The notes: generated by a model not told the origin, from the sequence alone. A stretch of 64,000 nucleotides of DNA from REEB95 sp035934995 (GCA_035934995.1 DASYXI010000007.1:108900-172899), one strand, 5' to 3'. Positions 44,660-56,246 are shown, numbered from the stretch's first letter. Numbers and translations are program-made.

Positions 44660-45465
44660 TCAGGCCGCCGGGCGGGCGACAATCGTCGGATGCTTGGCAG
44701 CGGCCGCAGGCTTGCGCAGGACGAAGAAGATCCAGCCCTGAAGACAATGCAGCGGCGTGACACGCTCGAGCAGCTTCTGGTAGGCGGTCGCGAGCAGGAA
44801 CATCGGCCCGTTGAACATGAAATAGCTGGGATATTGGCCGAGATACCGGAACTCGGCGATCTCGAGGCCGTGGCGCGCCGCGTGTTGACTCGATGCGCCG
44901 TCGGAAATACATCCTCTTCGGCGCGGCCTTCCGTGCGACGCACGATCCACGGATGGAAGCGATTCGGAATGATCCGCGCCGCCAGCGAAGCGTAGTCCCA
45001 TTTGTTGGCCGTGAGGCCGATATAGTGGCCGCCCGGCGTCAGCAATCGTGCAATCTCGGCAAAGACAGCATCGGGATCGGTGACGTGTTCGAGCACCGCC
45101 TGGCTGTACATCAGATCAACCGAATCGGTAGCAACTCCTGTATCGCCAAGATCGCGTTGACGCAATTCGAGATCGCTCGGCGCATCCGCGAACGCGACTT
45201 GGTCGACGTCGATGAGGCGCCGCGCCCGGCCACGGAAATGCGCCAAGGTCGGCGCGCGCCGACCGCAACCGGCATCGAGCACGGCGGCGTCGGGCGTCAA
45301 CAGTTCCGCGATGCGGTGGCGCAGGACCGTATAGAGGGGTGCAGGTAACGGCCGAAATAGCGATGCTTGAGACGTTGCGATAACGACGACATCGGTCTTC
45401 CCGGTTTTTCTTTTTGCCCGTCTCGACAATCGCGAGCGACATTGTTGAGGTAACCCCTTTTTCAC
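44660..45465 (-). pseudogene. SAM-dependent methyltransferase, frameshifted
   Basis: The upstream part (from about 45465) encodes a class-I methyltransferase: motif I AVLDAGCGRRAPTLAHF, VDLMYSQAVLEHVTDPDAVF and GGHYIGLTANKWDYASLA. Near 44880 the sense shifts by one frame and continues HAARHGLEIAEFRYLGQYPS, then YFMFNGPMFLLATAYQK and VARPAA before the stop at 44660. A single insertion or deletion accounts for it. The exact start is unclear; GTG 45465 or a GTG about 65 bases in are possible. If real, the product lacks its C-terminal half. Confidence 0.7.
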
Positions 45466-45697
45466 CGTGAATACAAGCTTAACGAGATAATTCTATTATT
45501 AATATCAATGGCTTGTCGGTAGATTTTACGACTGGGCCGAGACCGACGCGGTGAGGACACCTTTACTTAACTATGACTGGAGGAATTAACCGTACTTTCT
45601 TGCATTTTAACGGTCTTTTAGGATTGTATGGTCACGGCCGCGCCCGTATTTTGGCCGCCAAGAATTCTGCACGAACAAAAGAGCCCGAGGAGAGACG

Positions 45698-45997
45698 ATG
45701 GTCCGCCGCACGCATGCTTATGCGCGCCCAGGTTGGACGCCTGGCACTGGCGACGAATCCGCTGAGATTCTGTCGCAGCGCCGCTGGCGAATCATGCAGA
45801 GCGTTCTGCCGTTCGACAACGCGCTGGACCCCTTGCCGGCATGGGTTCGCACCCCCGATCAGTTCGTCGGCTGGCTGTCGTGCCGGATCGACCAGGCGGG
45901 CTTGCGCACTTACTTCCACGAAATCCAGGCTGTCGCCAAGCAAACGAGCGATCTCGAGCTGCTGCGCTTCGCGCGCAGATATCTCGGCCAAGTCTGA
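45698..45997 (+). CDS. Hypothetical protein, 99 residues
   Basis: Starts MVRRTHAYARPGWTPGTG behind GAGGAGAG, about 5 bases before the ATG. A C-terminal helical region (SAEILSQRRWRIMQSVLPFD, then LELLRFARRYLGQV) looks protein-like, with WVRTPDQFVGWLSCRIDQAG in the middle. No known domain. The upstream region is AT-rich (45470-45640), consistent with a promoter. Function unknown. Confidence 0.65.
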   Translation: MVRRTHAYARPGWTPGTGDESAEILSQRRWRIMQSVLPFDNALDPLPAWVRTPDQFVGWLSCRIDQAGLRTYFHEIQAVAKQTSDLELLRFARRYLGQV

Positions 45998-46039
45998 ATC
46001 TGAAACGGCGGCGAACGACCGCCCCGCGTAAACGCTCTA

Positions 46040-46162
46040 TTAACTATGCCGCATCATTTTGGGTGCGCGCTTGACTTGCGTGCCAACGCTGCCGACGGCG
46101 ATGGTGATGAGCGCGTATTCGATCGCCGTGGCGCCGCGCGTATCGCGTATCACCGAAATCAT
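46040..46162 (-). CDS. Flp-type pilin-like peptide, probably a remnant
   Basis: 40 residues: MISVIRDTRGATAIEYALIT followed by IAVGSVGTQVKRAPK. RGATAIEYALI is the conserved prepilin cleavage and EY region of Flp/Fap pilins. Normally about 20 hydrophobic residues follow EY; here they are shortened and the tail is basic, so the peptide is unlikely to pack into a pilus. GTG at 46174 gives a start four codons earlier. No tad/flp assembly genes are nearby. Too short for ordinary gene callers. Confidence 0.5.
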   Translation of the reverse strand: MISVIRDTRGATAIEYALITIAVGSVGTQVKRAPKMMRHS

Positions 46163-46258
46163 GAAAGCGCGCACGATCGTCTTCGGTTGAAGCGCCGCCA
46201 CGTTAGCGGCGCCGCCATTAACTTCTTACTAATTCGGGCCGATGTGGTTAACACCTTT

Positions 46259-47380
46259 TCACTCTGCGGCAGCGGCCGTCGGTCGCACCAGCTTGGCGCC
46301 CGGCCAGGTGTCGCGCGTCGCGCGCTGATATTGCGGCGGCGCCGGGATCGGCGCACCAAGCGCCTCGGCTGCGTGCCATCCCCAACGCGGGTCGTCGAGA
46401 AAGCCGCGCGCCAGCGCCACCATGTCCGCTTGGCCGTCAGCGACGATCGTCTCGGCCTGTCGCGGCGTCAGGATCATGCCGATGGCGCGCGTCGCGATGC
46501 CGGCGTCATGCCGGACCTTGGCGGCGAATTCGACCATGTATCCCGGTGCGATCGGGATTTTGGCGGTCGCGACGTTGCCGCCGCCCGAACAACAGAGATA
46601 GTCGACGCCACGCGCCTTCAACGCGCGCGCATAGACGACCGCATCGTCGGGCGTCAATCCGCCGTCGGTCCATTCGTGACAGCTGATGCGCATGCCAAGC
46701 GGCTTGCCCTCGGGCCACACGGCGCGCACCACTTCGACGACACGCAACGGAAACCGCATTCGGGCCTCAGCGCTGCCGCCCCATTTGTCGGTTCGCTTGT
46801 TCGACAGCGGCGACTGGAACTGATGCAGCAGGTAGCCGTGCGCGCCGTGTAATTCGACCAGATCGACGCCGGCCCGCAACGCGCGCCGCGCGGCCGTCGC
46901 AAAGGCGCCAACGATGCGCTCGATCTCGGCCTCGGTCAGAGCCGCCGGCGCGGGCCAACCTTCGGCAAACGGGATCGCCGACGGTGCAACGGTTTGCCAA
47001 GCGCTAGCTTGCGGTTGTAGCGGCGCGCCGCCGTCCCACGGTTTGTGCGTCGAGCCTTTGCGGCCGGCGTGCGCAAGCTGAATGCCGATTGCCGCGCCGC
47101 CCCAGCGCTTGGCCGATCGCACGACGCGCTGCAACGCCGCCTCGCACGCGTTGGAATAGAGACCCAGGCAGCCGAGCGTAATCCGGCCGACCGGCTCGAC
47201 ATCCGTCATTTCGATCATCGTCAGCCCGGCACCCGAGACCGCCATCGTCGGCAGATGCGCCATGTGCCAATCGGACGCGACACCATCGTCGGCGCTGTAC
47301 TGGCACATCGGCGAAACGACGATGCGGTTCTTGAGCATGAGCGTCCGCAATGCGAACGACGAGAACAGCTTGCTGGTCAT
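46259..47380 (-). CDS. NADH:flavin oxidoreductase (old yellow enzyme, YqjM-like)
   Basis: 373-residue FMN enzyme reducing activated C=C bonds. N-terminal RIVVSPMCQYSADDGVASDW carries the thermophilic-type OYE cysteine (C26 region) of the YqjM/NamA branch. HAGRKGSTHKPWDGG has the His and Gly of the FMN/phosphate site; VELHGAHGYLLHQFQSPLSN is the substrate-proton donor region, and ISCHEWTDGGLTPDDAV is a further conserved block. No operon partner. It is separated from coaD by a hairpin. Confidence 0.93.
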   Translation of the reverse strand: MTSKLFSSFALRTLMLKNRIVVSPMCQYSADDGVASDWHMAHLPTMAVSGAGLTMIEMTDVEPVGRITLGCLGLYSNACEAALQRVVRSAKRWGGAAIGIQLAHAGRKGSTHKPWDGGAPLQPQASAWQTVAPSAIPFAEGWPAPAALTEAEIERIVGAFATAARRALRAGVDLVELHGAHGYLLHQFQSPLSNKRTDKWGGSAEARMRFPLRVVEVVRAVWPEGKPLGMRISCHEWTDGGLTPDDAVVYARALKARGVDYLCCSGGGNVATAKIPIAPGYMVEFAAKVRHDAGIATRAIGMILTPRQAETIVADGQADMVALARGFLDDPRWGWHAAEALGAPIPAPPQYQRATRDTWPGAKLVRPTAAAAE

Positions 47381-47478
47381 CGCGCGACGCCTTTCGTTGA
47401 CGATCGAGCCGCGCGCCGGCGTTCGTCGCAGCGCCGGCGCAAGATCGATCGGAGGATGGGACGAGGCGAGAAAGGAAT

Positions 47479-47520
47479 CGCCCCGCCTGCGTTATGGAGG
47501 AAAGGGAGGCAGGCGGGGCG
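47479..47520 (-). terminator. Hairpin downstream of coaD, possible terminator
   Basis: CGCCCCGCCTGC (47479-47490) pairs perfectly with GCAGGCGGGGCG (47509-47520) around an 18-base loop. On the minus strand it is followed by ATTCCTTTCTCG, a modest T-rich tail. It lies 141 bases beyond the coaD stop and 98 bases before the OYE start. Confidence 0.5.
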
Positions 47521-47660
47521 GACCCAGGGGTATTTGCCCGCTAAAGGGGGTCGATGCGAGCCGGCAGCCATGTGGCTGTCGGCGTTCATTTGGGTCCAGC
47601 GTCCCGCGACGGCCAAGTTAAATCCCGTTCATATTGAACACGACGACGTGCCGCGCGGAG

Positions 47661-48184
47661 TCACCGACGCTTGCGTATGCGACCACCGTCGAATTTTTCG
47701 GCGATGCGTTTTGCGACGCGCGTGCTGACAAACGGCGTAACGTTGCCGCCGAGCATGCCGATTTCCTTCACGAAGCGCGACGAGATGAATTGAAAGCGGT
47801 CGGACGCCATCAGGAACAGCGTCTCGACGTTGGCGTTAATACGGCTGTTCATACCAGCCATCTGAAATTCGTATTCGAAATCGGACACCGCGCGCAGGCC
47901 TCGGATGATGACCGATGCGCCGTTGTCGATCGCAAACTGCATCAGCAGCGTGTCGAATGCTTTGACGGCGATGCGCTTGCGCGCTTCGGCCGGCAGATGA
48001 TCGATCTCGGCTTTGACGATGGCGACGCGTTCTTCGGTGGAGAACAGCGGCCCCTTGCCGGCGTTGCGCGCGACCCCAACGACCAGCCGGTCGACCACCT
48101 TGGTGGCGCGCACGATCACGTCGGTGTGGCCGTTGGTGATCGGATCGAAGGTGCCCGGGTAAACGCCGACGCGCGTCGCGCTCA

Positions 48185-48185
<1 letters not shown>
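47661..48185 (-). CDS. coaD: Phosphopantetheine adenylyltransferase CoaD
   Basis: 174 residues, penultimate-but-one step of coenzyme A synthesis (phosphopantetheine plus ATP to dephospho-CoA). Nucleotide motif VGVYPGTFDPITNGHTDVI at the N-terminus with the TxxH-type GTFDPITNGH, and VIIRGLRAVSDFEYEFQMAG further on; the basic C-terminus ends GGRIRKRR. Overlaps the gyrA stop by one base (TAATG), hence translated with gyrA. Length and motifs are normal. Confidence 0.97.
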
Positions 48186-50917
<2,732 letters not shown>

Positions 50918-50953
50918 GGTTTTGGGCCAGTTCTAGGGGCGTTTTCTCGTGCA

Positions 50954-50978
50954 AACGCTGGCGGAACACGCCAGCGTT
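50954..50978 (-). promoter_or_regulatory. GC-rich hairpin in gyrA leader
   Basis: Ten-base perfect stem with GAACA loop, 37-61 bases before the gyrA start codon. Flanked by two GTGCAA copies. Possible regulatory 5'-UTR structure. Confidence 0.45.
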
Positions 50979-51158
50979 ACGGTGCAAAAATTGTACGTGA
51001 TTTCAGCTTTGCGAACAACGTCGGCCGCCGCCGTCTTGCCGCTCGGACAGGCTGATTCAGGGAATAATTTTTATATTATAAAAACAGTGGACTATAAGTC
51101 ACTTTAACAGTGATTTATGAGGGCAATTTTGGGCCCTCCACCGAGTCGTTTGGGGGTT

Positions 51159-51181
51159 GGTTTTTGTGCGCCGCAAAAACC
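51159..51181 (-). terminator. Hairpin after ssb, weak terminator candidate
   Basis: Eight-base stem GGTTTTTG/CAAAAACC with a 7-base loop, about 62 bases beyond the ssb stop. Stem is A/T-rich and no following U-run is evident, so termination is uncertain. Confidence 0.35.
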
Positions 51182-51242
51182 GCGAATCCAGCCTTCGGCG
51201 ACGCGCAATCGCCGCCGATTGCCGGAGTCGCAAACGTCGTGG

Positions 51243-51710
51243 CTAGAACGGGATTTCGTCGTCCAAATCGGAGGACGCCGGCGCTTTGGCCTTGCCGCGT
51301 CCGGCCGCCGCCGCAGATGGCTCGTCGGCTGCAAAGCTGCCCTCGCCGCCACTCGATCGCGCGCCATCGAGCATCGTGAGCTCGCCGCGAAATTTCTGCA
51401 GCACCACTTCGGTGGTGTATTTCTCCTGGCCCGACTGATCGGTCCATTTGCGCGTCTGCAGCGCGCCTTCGAGATAAACCTTGGAGCCCTTTTTCAGGTA
51501 CTTCTCAATGATCTCGACCAGCCGGTCGTTGAACACGACGACGCGGTGCCATTCGGTGCGCTCTTTGCGCTCGCCGGTGGCCTTGTCGCGCCAGGATTCC
51601 GAGGTCGCGACCGACATGTTGGCGACGCGGGTGCCGTCGTTGGTCGAGCGGATCTCAGGATCGCGGCCGAGATTGCCGATCAAGATCACCTTGTTGACGC
51701 TTCCGGCCAT
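51243..51710 (-). CDS. ssb: Single-stranded DNA-binding protein
   Basis: 155 residues beginning MAGSVNKVILIGNLGRDPEI, the OB-fold start, with SWRDKATGERKERTEWHRVV and YLKKGSKVYLEGALQTRKW. The C-terminus ends DLDDEIPF, the acidic tip that recruits repair proteins. Start set at ATG 51710 behind GGAGGAGCG; a longer frame has no family similarity. Divergent from uvrA with a LexA box between them, so it is probably part of the SOS response. Confidence 0.97.
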   Translation of the reverse strand: MAGSVNKVILIGNLGRDPEIRSTNDGTRVANMSVATSESWRDKATGERKERTEWHRVVVFNDRLVEIIEKYLKKGSKVYLEGALQTRKWTDQSGQEKYTTEVVLQKFRGELTMLDGARSSGGEGSFAADEPSAAAAGRGKAKAPASSDLDDEIPF

Positions 51711-51805
51711 CGCCCGCTCCTCCCGCTTTTCCGCCGCCTTGTGAACCGCGGCGCGTGGGCCCATCTATGGGCTTCTGGCGCGGTTTGGCAAGCGTTCGCA
51801 GCCTA

Positions 51806-51820
51806 GAACACAATGGGAAC
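51806..51820. promoter_or_regulatory. LexA (SOS) box GAAC-N7-GAAC between ssb and uvrA
   Basis: GAAC at 51806-51809 and 51817-51820, 7-base spacer. It lies 68 bases before the uvrA start and 96 bases before the ssb start on the other strand. uvrA-ssb control by LexA is well known in proteobacteria. Confidence 0.85.
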
Positions 51821-51887
51821 ATTGCCAAGCACGAAGCTTGTGGCTCATAGTCGCGCATCACCGACGACGACTCGAGTGCCTCCTGTC

Positions 51888-54737
51888 ATGCAGCAAATCC
51901 GTGTCCGCGGCGCCCGCGAACACAATCTGAAGAACGTCGACGTCGACATGCCGCGGGACAGCCTGGTGGTGATCACCGGCCTGTCCGGTTCGGGCAAGTC
52001 GTCGCTCGCCTTCGACACGATCTATGCCGAAGGCCAGCGCCGTTACGTCGAAAGCCTGTCGGCCTATGCGCGCCAGTTCCTCGAGCTGATGCAGAAGCCC
52101 GACGTCGACCTGATCGAAGGCCTGTCGCCGGCGATCTCGATCGAGCAGAAAACCACCTCGCGCAATCCGCGTTCGACCGTCGGCACGGTCACCGAAATCT
52201 ACGATTACATGCGGCTGCTGTGGGCGCGCGTCGGCGTGCCCTATTCGCCCGCCACCGGCCTCCCCATCGAGAGTCAAACTGTCTCGCAGATGATCGACCG
52301 CGTCATGGCGATGCCGGAAGGTACGCGTCTGCTGCTGCTGGCGCCCATCGTGCGCGGCCGCAAGGGCGAATACCGCAAAGACCTTCTCGAGCTGCAAAAG
52401 CGCGGATTTCAGCGGGTCAAGGTCGACGGGAAAATGTACGACATCGACGCCGCGCCGGCGCTCGACAAGAAGCTCAAGCACGACATCGAAGTCGTGGTCG
52501 ACCGCATCGTCGTGCGCAAGGATCTCGGCAACCGCGTCGCCGACAGCCTCGAGACCGCGCTCAAGCTGGCCGACGGCATCGCCATTGCCGAGGACGCCGA
52601 CGGCGGCAAGCAGACCATCTTCTCGGCCAAATTCGCCTGTCCGGTATCGGGCTTCACCATTCCCGAGATCGAGCCGCGGCTGTTCTCATTCAACAATCCG
52701 TTCGGCGCGTGTCCGACCTGCGACGGCCTCGGCACCAAATTGTTCTTCGATCCCGATCTGATCGTGCCCGACGAGCGGCTGAGCCTGCGCGAAGGCGCGA
52801 TCGCGCCGTGGAACACGCAGTCGACGCAGTATTACGCCCAAACGCTCGACAGCTTGGCCCGCCATTTGAAGATCAGCGTCAACACGCCGTGGAAAGACCT
52901 CGACGACAAGGTGCGCCAGGCGATCCTCTACGGCACCGGCGACAAGCCGGTGACGATGAAATACGACGACGGCCGCAAGAGCTATTCGACGACACGGCCG
53001 TTCGAGGGCGTGATTCCGAACATCGAACGCCGCTGGCGCGAGACCGAAAGCATCTGGCGCCGCGAAGAGCTATCGCGCTACCAGAACACCGCGCCCTGCG
53101 AAGCCTGCCAAGGCAAGCGGCTCAAACCCGAGGCGCTGGCGGTCAAGATCCGCAAGCGCGACATCAGCCAGGTCGCCGACATGTCGATCTTCGAGGCCGG
53201 CGAATGGTTCGGCACGCTGAGCCAGGACCTGACGCAGAAGCAGCGCGACATCGCCGCGCGCATCCTCAAGGAGATCAATGAACGCCTGGGATTTCTGCGT
53301 AACGTCGGCCTCGAATACCTGACGCTGTCGCGCGCTTCGGGCACGCTGTCGGGCGGCGAAAGCCAGCGTATTCGCCTGGCCTCGCAGATCGGCTCGGGCC
53401 TCACCGGCGTGCTGTACGTGCTCGACGAGCCGTCGATCGGCTTGCACCAGCGCGACAACGATCGGCTGCTGGCGACCCTCAAGCGGCTGCGCGACCTTGG
53501 CAACTCGGTGCTGGTTGTCGAGCACGACGAGGAAGCGATCCGTGCCGCTGATTTTTTGATCGACATGGGCCCGGCAGCCGGTATCCACGGCGGCAAGGTG
53601 GTGGCGATCGGCACGCCCGACGAGGTGATGAAAAGCCCGGATAGCGTCACCGCCGCCTATCTCACCGGCCGCAAACGGATCGAGCTGCCGGCGCAGCGCC
53701 GGCACGGCACCGGCAAGGCGCTGACCGTCGTCGGCGCGCGCGCCAACAATCTGCAGAACATCAAGGCGGCCTTTCCGCTCGGTGCCCTCACCTGCATCAC
53801 CGGCGTCTCCGGCGGCGGCAAGTCGACGCTCGTTATCGATACGCTCTACAAGGCACTGGCACGCAAGCTGATGGGCGCGCGCGAGCAGGCTGGCGCGCAC
53901 GACCGCATCGAGGGCGCCGAACATCTCGACAAGGTCATCGATATCGACCAGAGCCCGATCGGCCGCACGCCGCGCTCCAATCCGGCGACCTACACGGGCG
54001 CATTTACGCCAATAAGAGACTGGTTCGCCGGATTGCCCGAATCCAAGGCGCGCGGCTACGGCCCCGGGCGGTTCTCGTTCAACGTCAAAGGCGGCCGTTG
54101 CGAAGCGTGCGAGGGCGACGGTGTCATCAAGATCGAGATGCACTTCCTGCCCGACGTCTATGTCCAATGCGACGTCTGCAAGGGCAAGCGCTATAACCGC
54201 GAAACCCTCGAAGTCGAGTTCAAGGGCAAGAGCATCGCCGACGTGCTCGACATGACCGTCGAGGAAGGTGCGGCGTTCTTTTCGGCGGTGCCGTCGATCC
54301 GCGAGAAACTGGCGACGTTGGAGCGCGTCGGTCTTGGCTATATCCACATCGGCCAGCCGGCGACGACGCTATCCGGCGGCGAGGCGCAGCGGGTCAAGCT
54401 CGCCAAAGAATTGTCGCGGCGCGCCACCGGCCGCACGCTCTACATCCTCGACGAACCGACCACCGGCCTGCATTTCGCCGACGTCAGCAAGCTCCTCGAG
54501 GTGCTGCACGCGCTCGTCGACCAGGGCAATACCATCCTGGTGATCGAGCACAATCTGGAAGTGATCAAGACCGCCGACTGGATCGTCGATCTCGGGCCCG
54601 AAGGCGGCTCGGGCGGCGGGCGCATAGTGGCAACGGGAACGCCCGAGCAGATCGCCGCCGCCAAGGGCAGCTATACGGGCGATTATCTCAAAACCTATCT
54701 CGCGCGCAATTCCGAGAAAAAGCGCAAGCGGGCTTAA
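51888..54737 (+). CDS. uvrA: UvrABC excinuclease subunit A
   Basis: 949 residues, damage-recognition ATPase. First ABC domain with Walker A GLSGSGKSSL near residue 32, first zinc module near 250-280 (CPVSGF ... CPTCDGLG), signature LSGGESQRI near 486. Second ABC domain with GVSGGGKSTL near 640, zinc finger CEACEGDGV ... CDVCKGKRYN near 740 and LSGGEAQRV near 827. The start is ATG 51888 (MQQIRVRGAREHN). An earlier ATG at 51813 lies inside the SOS box and is not used. Confidence 0.98.
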   Translation: MQQIRVRGAREHNLKNVDVDMPRDSLVVITGLSGSGKSSLAFDTIYAEGQRRYVESLSAYARQFLELMQKPDVDLIEGLSPAISIEQKTTSRNPRSTVGTVTEIYDYMRLLWARVGVPYSPATGLPIESQTVSQMIDRVMAMPEGTRLLLLAPIVRGRKGEYRKDLLELQKRGFQRVKVDGKMYDIDAAPALDKKLKHDIEVVVDRIVVRKDLGNRVADSLETALKLADGIAIAEDADGGKQTIFSAKFACPVSGFTIPEIEPRLFSFNNPFGACPTCDGLGTKLFFDPDLIVPDERLSLREGAIAPWNTQSTQYYAQTLDSLARHLKISVNTPWKDLDDKVRQAILYGTGDKPVTMKYDDGRKSYSTTRPFEGVIPNIERRWRETESIWRREELSRYQNTAPCEACQGKRLKPEALAVKIRKRDISQVADMSIFEAGEWFGTLSQDLTQKQRDIAARILKEINERLGFLRNVGLEYLTLSRASGTLSGGESQRIRLASQIGSGLTGVLYVLDEPSIGLHQRDNDRLLATLKRLRDLGNSVLVVEHDEEAIRAADFLIDMGPAAGIHGGKVVAIGTPDEVMKSPDSVTAAYLTGRKRIELPAQRRHGTGKALTVVGARANNLQNIKAAFPLGALTCITGVSGGGKSTLVIDTLYKALARKLMGAREQAGAHDRIEGAEHLDKVIDIDQSPIGRTPRSNPATYTGAFTPIRDWFAGLPESKARGYGPGRFSFNVKGGRCEACEGDGVIKIEMHFLPDVYVQCDVCKGKRYNRETLEVEFKGKSIADVLDMTVEEGAAFFSAVPSIREKLATLERVGLGYIHIGQPATTLSGGEAQRVKLAKELSRRATGRTLYILDEPTTGLHFADVSKLLEVLHALVDQGNTILVIEHNLEVIKTADWIVDLGPEGGSGGGRIVATGTPEQIAAAKGSYTGDYLKTYLARNSEKKRKRA

Positions 54738-54819
54738 TCCTCAGACGTCGACGCCGCCGACGATTGCGTCGCCGCGCACTTTCGCCCAAGCTGCGCGAAG
54801 CAAGTTGTGGAGGAACCCG

Positions 54820-55272
54820 ATGCTCAAAGAATTCCGTGACTTCGCGATGCGCGGCAATGTCGTCGATCTGGCCATCGGCCTGATCTTGGGCGCCGCCTTC
54901 GGCAAGATCGTGAGCTCCCTGGTCGACGATATAATCATGCCACCGATCGGCCTGCTGCTCGGCAAGGTGGATTTTTCCAGCCTGTTCGTCAGCCTGACCG
55001 GCGCGCATTACGATTCCATCGCCGCCGCCAAGGCCGCCGGCGCGGCGACGCTCAACTACGGCACGTTCATCAACACCGTGGTCAACTTCGTGATCGTCGC
55101 TTTCGCGGTCTTCCTGCTGGTGAAGCAGATCAACAAGGTGACCGCTAAATTCTCGCCCGGCCAGGCGCCGCCGTCGCCGACGACGAAGGAATGCCCTTAT
55201 TGCATTTCGACGATCGCGCTCAAGGCGACGCGCTGCCCGCACTGCACGGCGACGCTGCCCGAGACGGCTTAG
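54820..55272 (+). CDS. mscL: Large-conductance mechanosensitive channel MscL with C-terminal zinc ribbon
   Basis: 150 residues. The pore-forming helix starts MLKEFRDFAMRGNVVDLAIG and continues LILGAAFGKIVSSLVDDIIM; second helix TVVNFVIVAFAVFLLVKQIN. The C-terminus, unlike E. coli MscL, has a four-cysteine ribbon CPYCISTIALKATRCPHC (C125, C128, C139, C142). Such tails occur in alphaproteobacterial MscL. GTGGAGG precedes ATG 54820. Opens at high membrane tension to prevent lysis. Overlaps the convergent gene by 4 bases. Confidence 0.95.
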   Translation: MLKEFRDFAMRGNVVDLAIGLILGAAFGKIVSSLVDDIIMPPIGLLLGKVDFSSLFVSLTGAHYDSIAAAKAAGAATLNYGTFINTVVNFVIVAFAVFLLVKQINKVTAKFSPGQAPPSPTTKECPYCISTIALKATRCPHCTATLPETA

Positions 55273-56126
55273 AGCCGGCCGCGGCGCGCCGCCAGCACCA
55301 GCCGCAGCCCGCGCCATGGATCGGGCCGCAGGATGCGCGGCGCGAATAAATCGTAGCCGGCGCGCTCGATCTGCCCGAGCCAGCGCTCGGCGACGAGCAT
55401 CGGCAGCAGCACCGGCATCGCCGCCTCCGGGATATCGTCGCTCAGTGACCGCGCCTTGGCGAACCGGGCATGGGCGGCCTCGGCAATCGTCGCTGCCGCG
55501 TCGCATAGGGCCGGCGTCGCCTTGCCGCCCAAGGCATGCCGGTCGGGATCGAGTTCGATCGGAATGTGCGACAGGCCGAACCTTGCGTTGAACGCGGTGG
55601 CGCGCAGGACGCCAGCCAGCGCGTAACCGACACCGACGTGGCGCGCCGCAATCGGCGCCGCGCCTTTGCTGTCCTTCACCGCCAAGGCTTGCAGCGCCAG
55701 GTAATTGAGGCCGCCGCCGGTGGCTTCGACATAGTCTTCGAGCTGCGTGAAAGTCGTCGGCGGGTCGGGCAGCAAATCCTGCTCGCGCGCGTCGATCATG
55801 CGCGTCAGCGCCGATTGCGATAGATGATGGGCACGGATGATTCGCGCCAGAGGCTCGGCCACTTCGTGACGCCGCGGCGGCTGGCCGGCCGCGATTTCGG
55901 CGAGCGCGTCGCGCCACCATTGCAGCCGCACACGGCCCATCATCGGCTCGCGCACGCTTTCGCGCACCTTGGCGAGTTCGTAATTGAAGGCGTAGAGCGC
56001 GAACAGATTTTCGCGGCGAGGCTCGGGCGCAAAAATGGCGGTCGCGAAGCGATCGCAATCGTGTTGCCGGACGAACGCCGCAAGCGACGACGGTGCCGAC
56101 GTCTCAGATTCGACGACTGATGCCAT
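55269..56126 (-). CDS. Squalene/phytoene synthase-family protein (NDUFAF6-like)
   Basis: About 285 residues of the trans-isoprenyl diphosphate synthase-like family. YAFNYELAKVRESVREPMMG, WWRDALAEIAAGQPPRR and GGLNYLALQALAVK correspond to the aligned helices, but the Asp-rich DxxxD motifs for Mg-diphosphate are not evident. Gene context next to the NDUFAF3-like protein and secF suggests it is the bacterial homologue of complex I assembly factor NDUFAF6 rather than a squalene synthase. Start at ATG 56126 or 56132. Confidence 0.82.
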   Translation of the reverse strand: MASVVESETSAPSSLAAFVRQHDCDRFATAIFAPEPRRENLFALYAFNYELAKVRESVREPMMGRVRLQWWRDALAEIAAGQPPRRHEVAEPLARIIRAHHLSQSALTRMIDAREQDLLPDPPTTFTQLEDYVEATGGGLNYLALQALAVKDSKGAAPIAARHVGVGYALAGVLRATAFNARFGLSHIPIELDPDRHALGGKATPALCDAAATIAEAAHARFAKARSLSDDIPEAAMPVLLPMLVAERWLGQIERAGYDLFAPRILRPDPWRGLRLVLAARRGRL

Positions 56127-56246
56127 GCTCAACGGCCTCCCGGCGAATTCGATCGGGGCAGACGCTCCGGCGCCGCCTAACCCGGGATTACGCGAACGAG
56201 CGGCCGCACGCTGACGATTTTCGCCCCACCCGTCAAGATTGGGTGG

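Larger units (their letters stand above)
50918..51242. other. gyrA upstream region with three perfect hairpins
   Basis: 325 bases between the ssb stop and the gyrA start, both on the minus strand. It contains hairpins AACGCTGGCG/CGCCAGCGTT (50954-50978), TTTTTATA/TATAAAAA (51068-51084) and GGTTTTTG/CAAAAACC (51159-51181). It is locally AT-rich in its centre and has no gene. It probably contains the gyrA promoter and perhaps a terminator after ssb. Confidence 0.7.
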
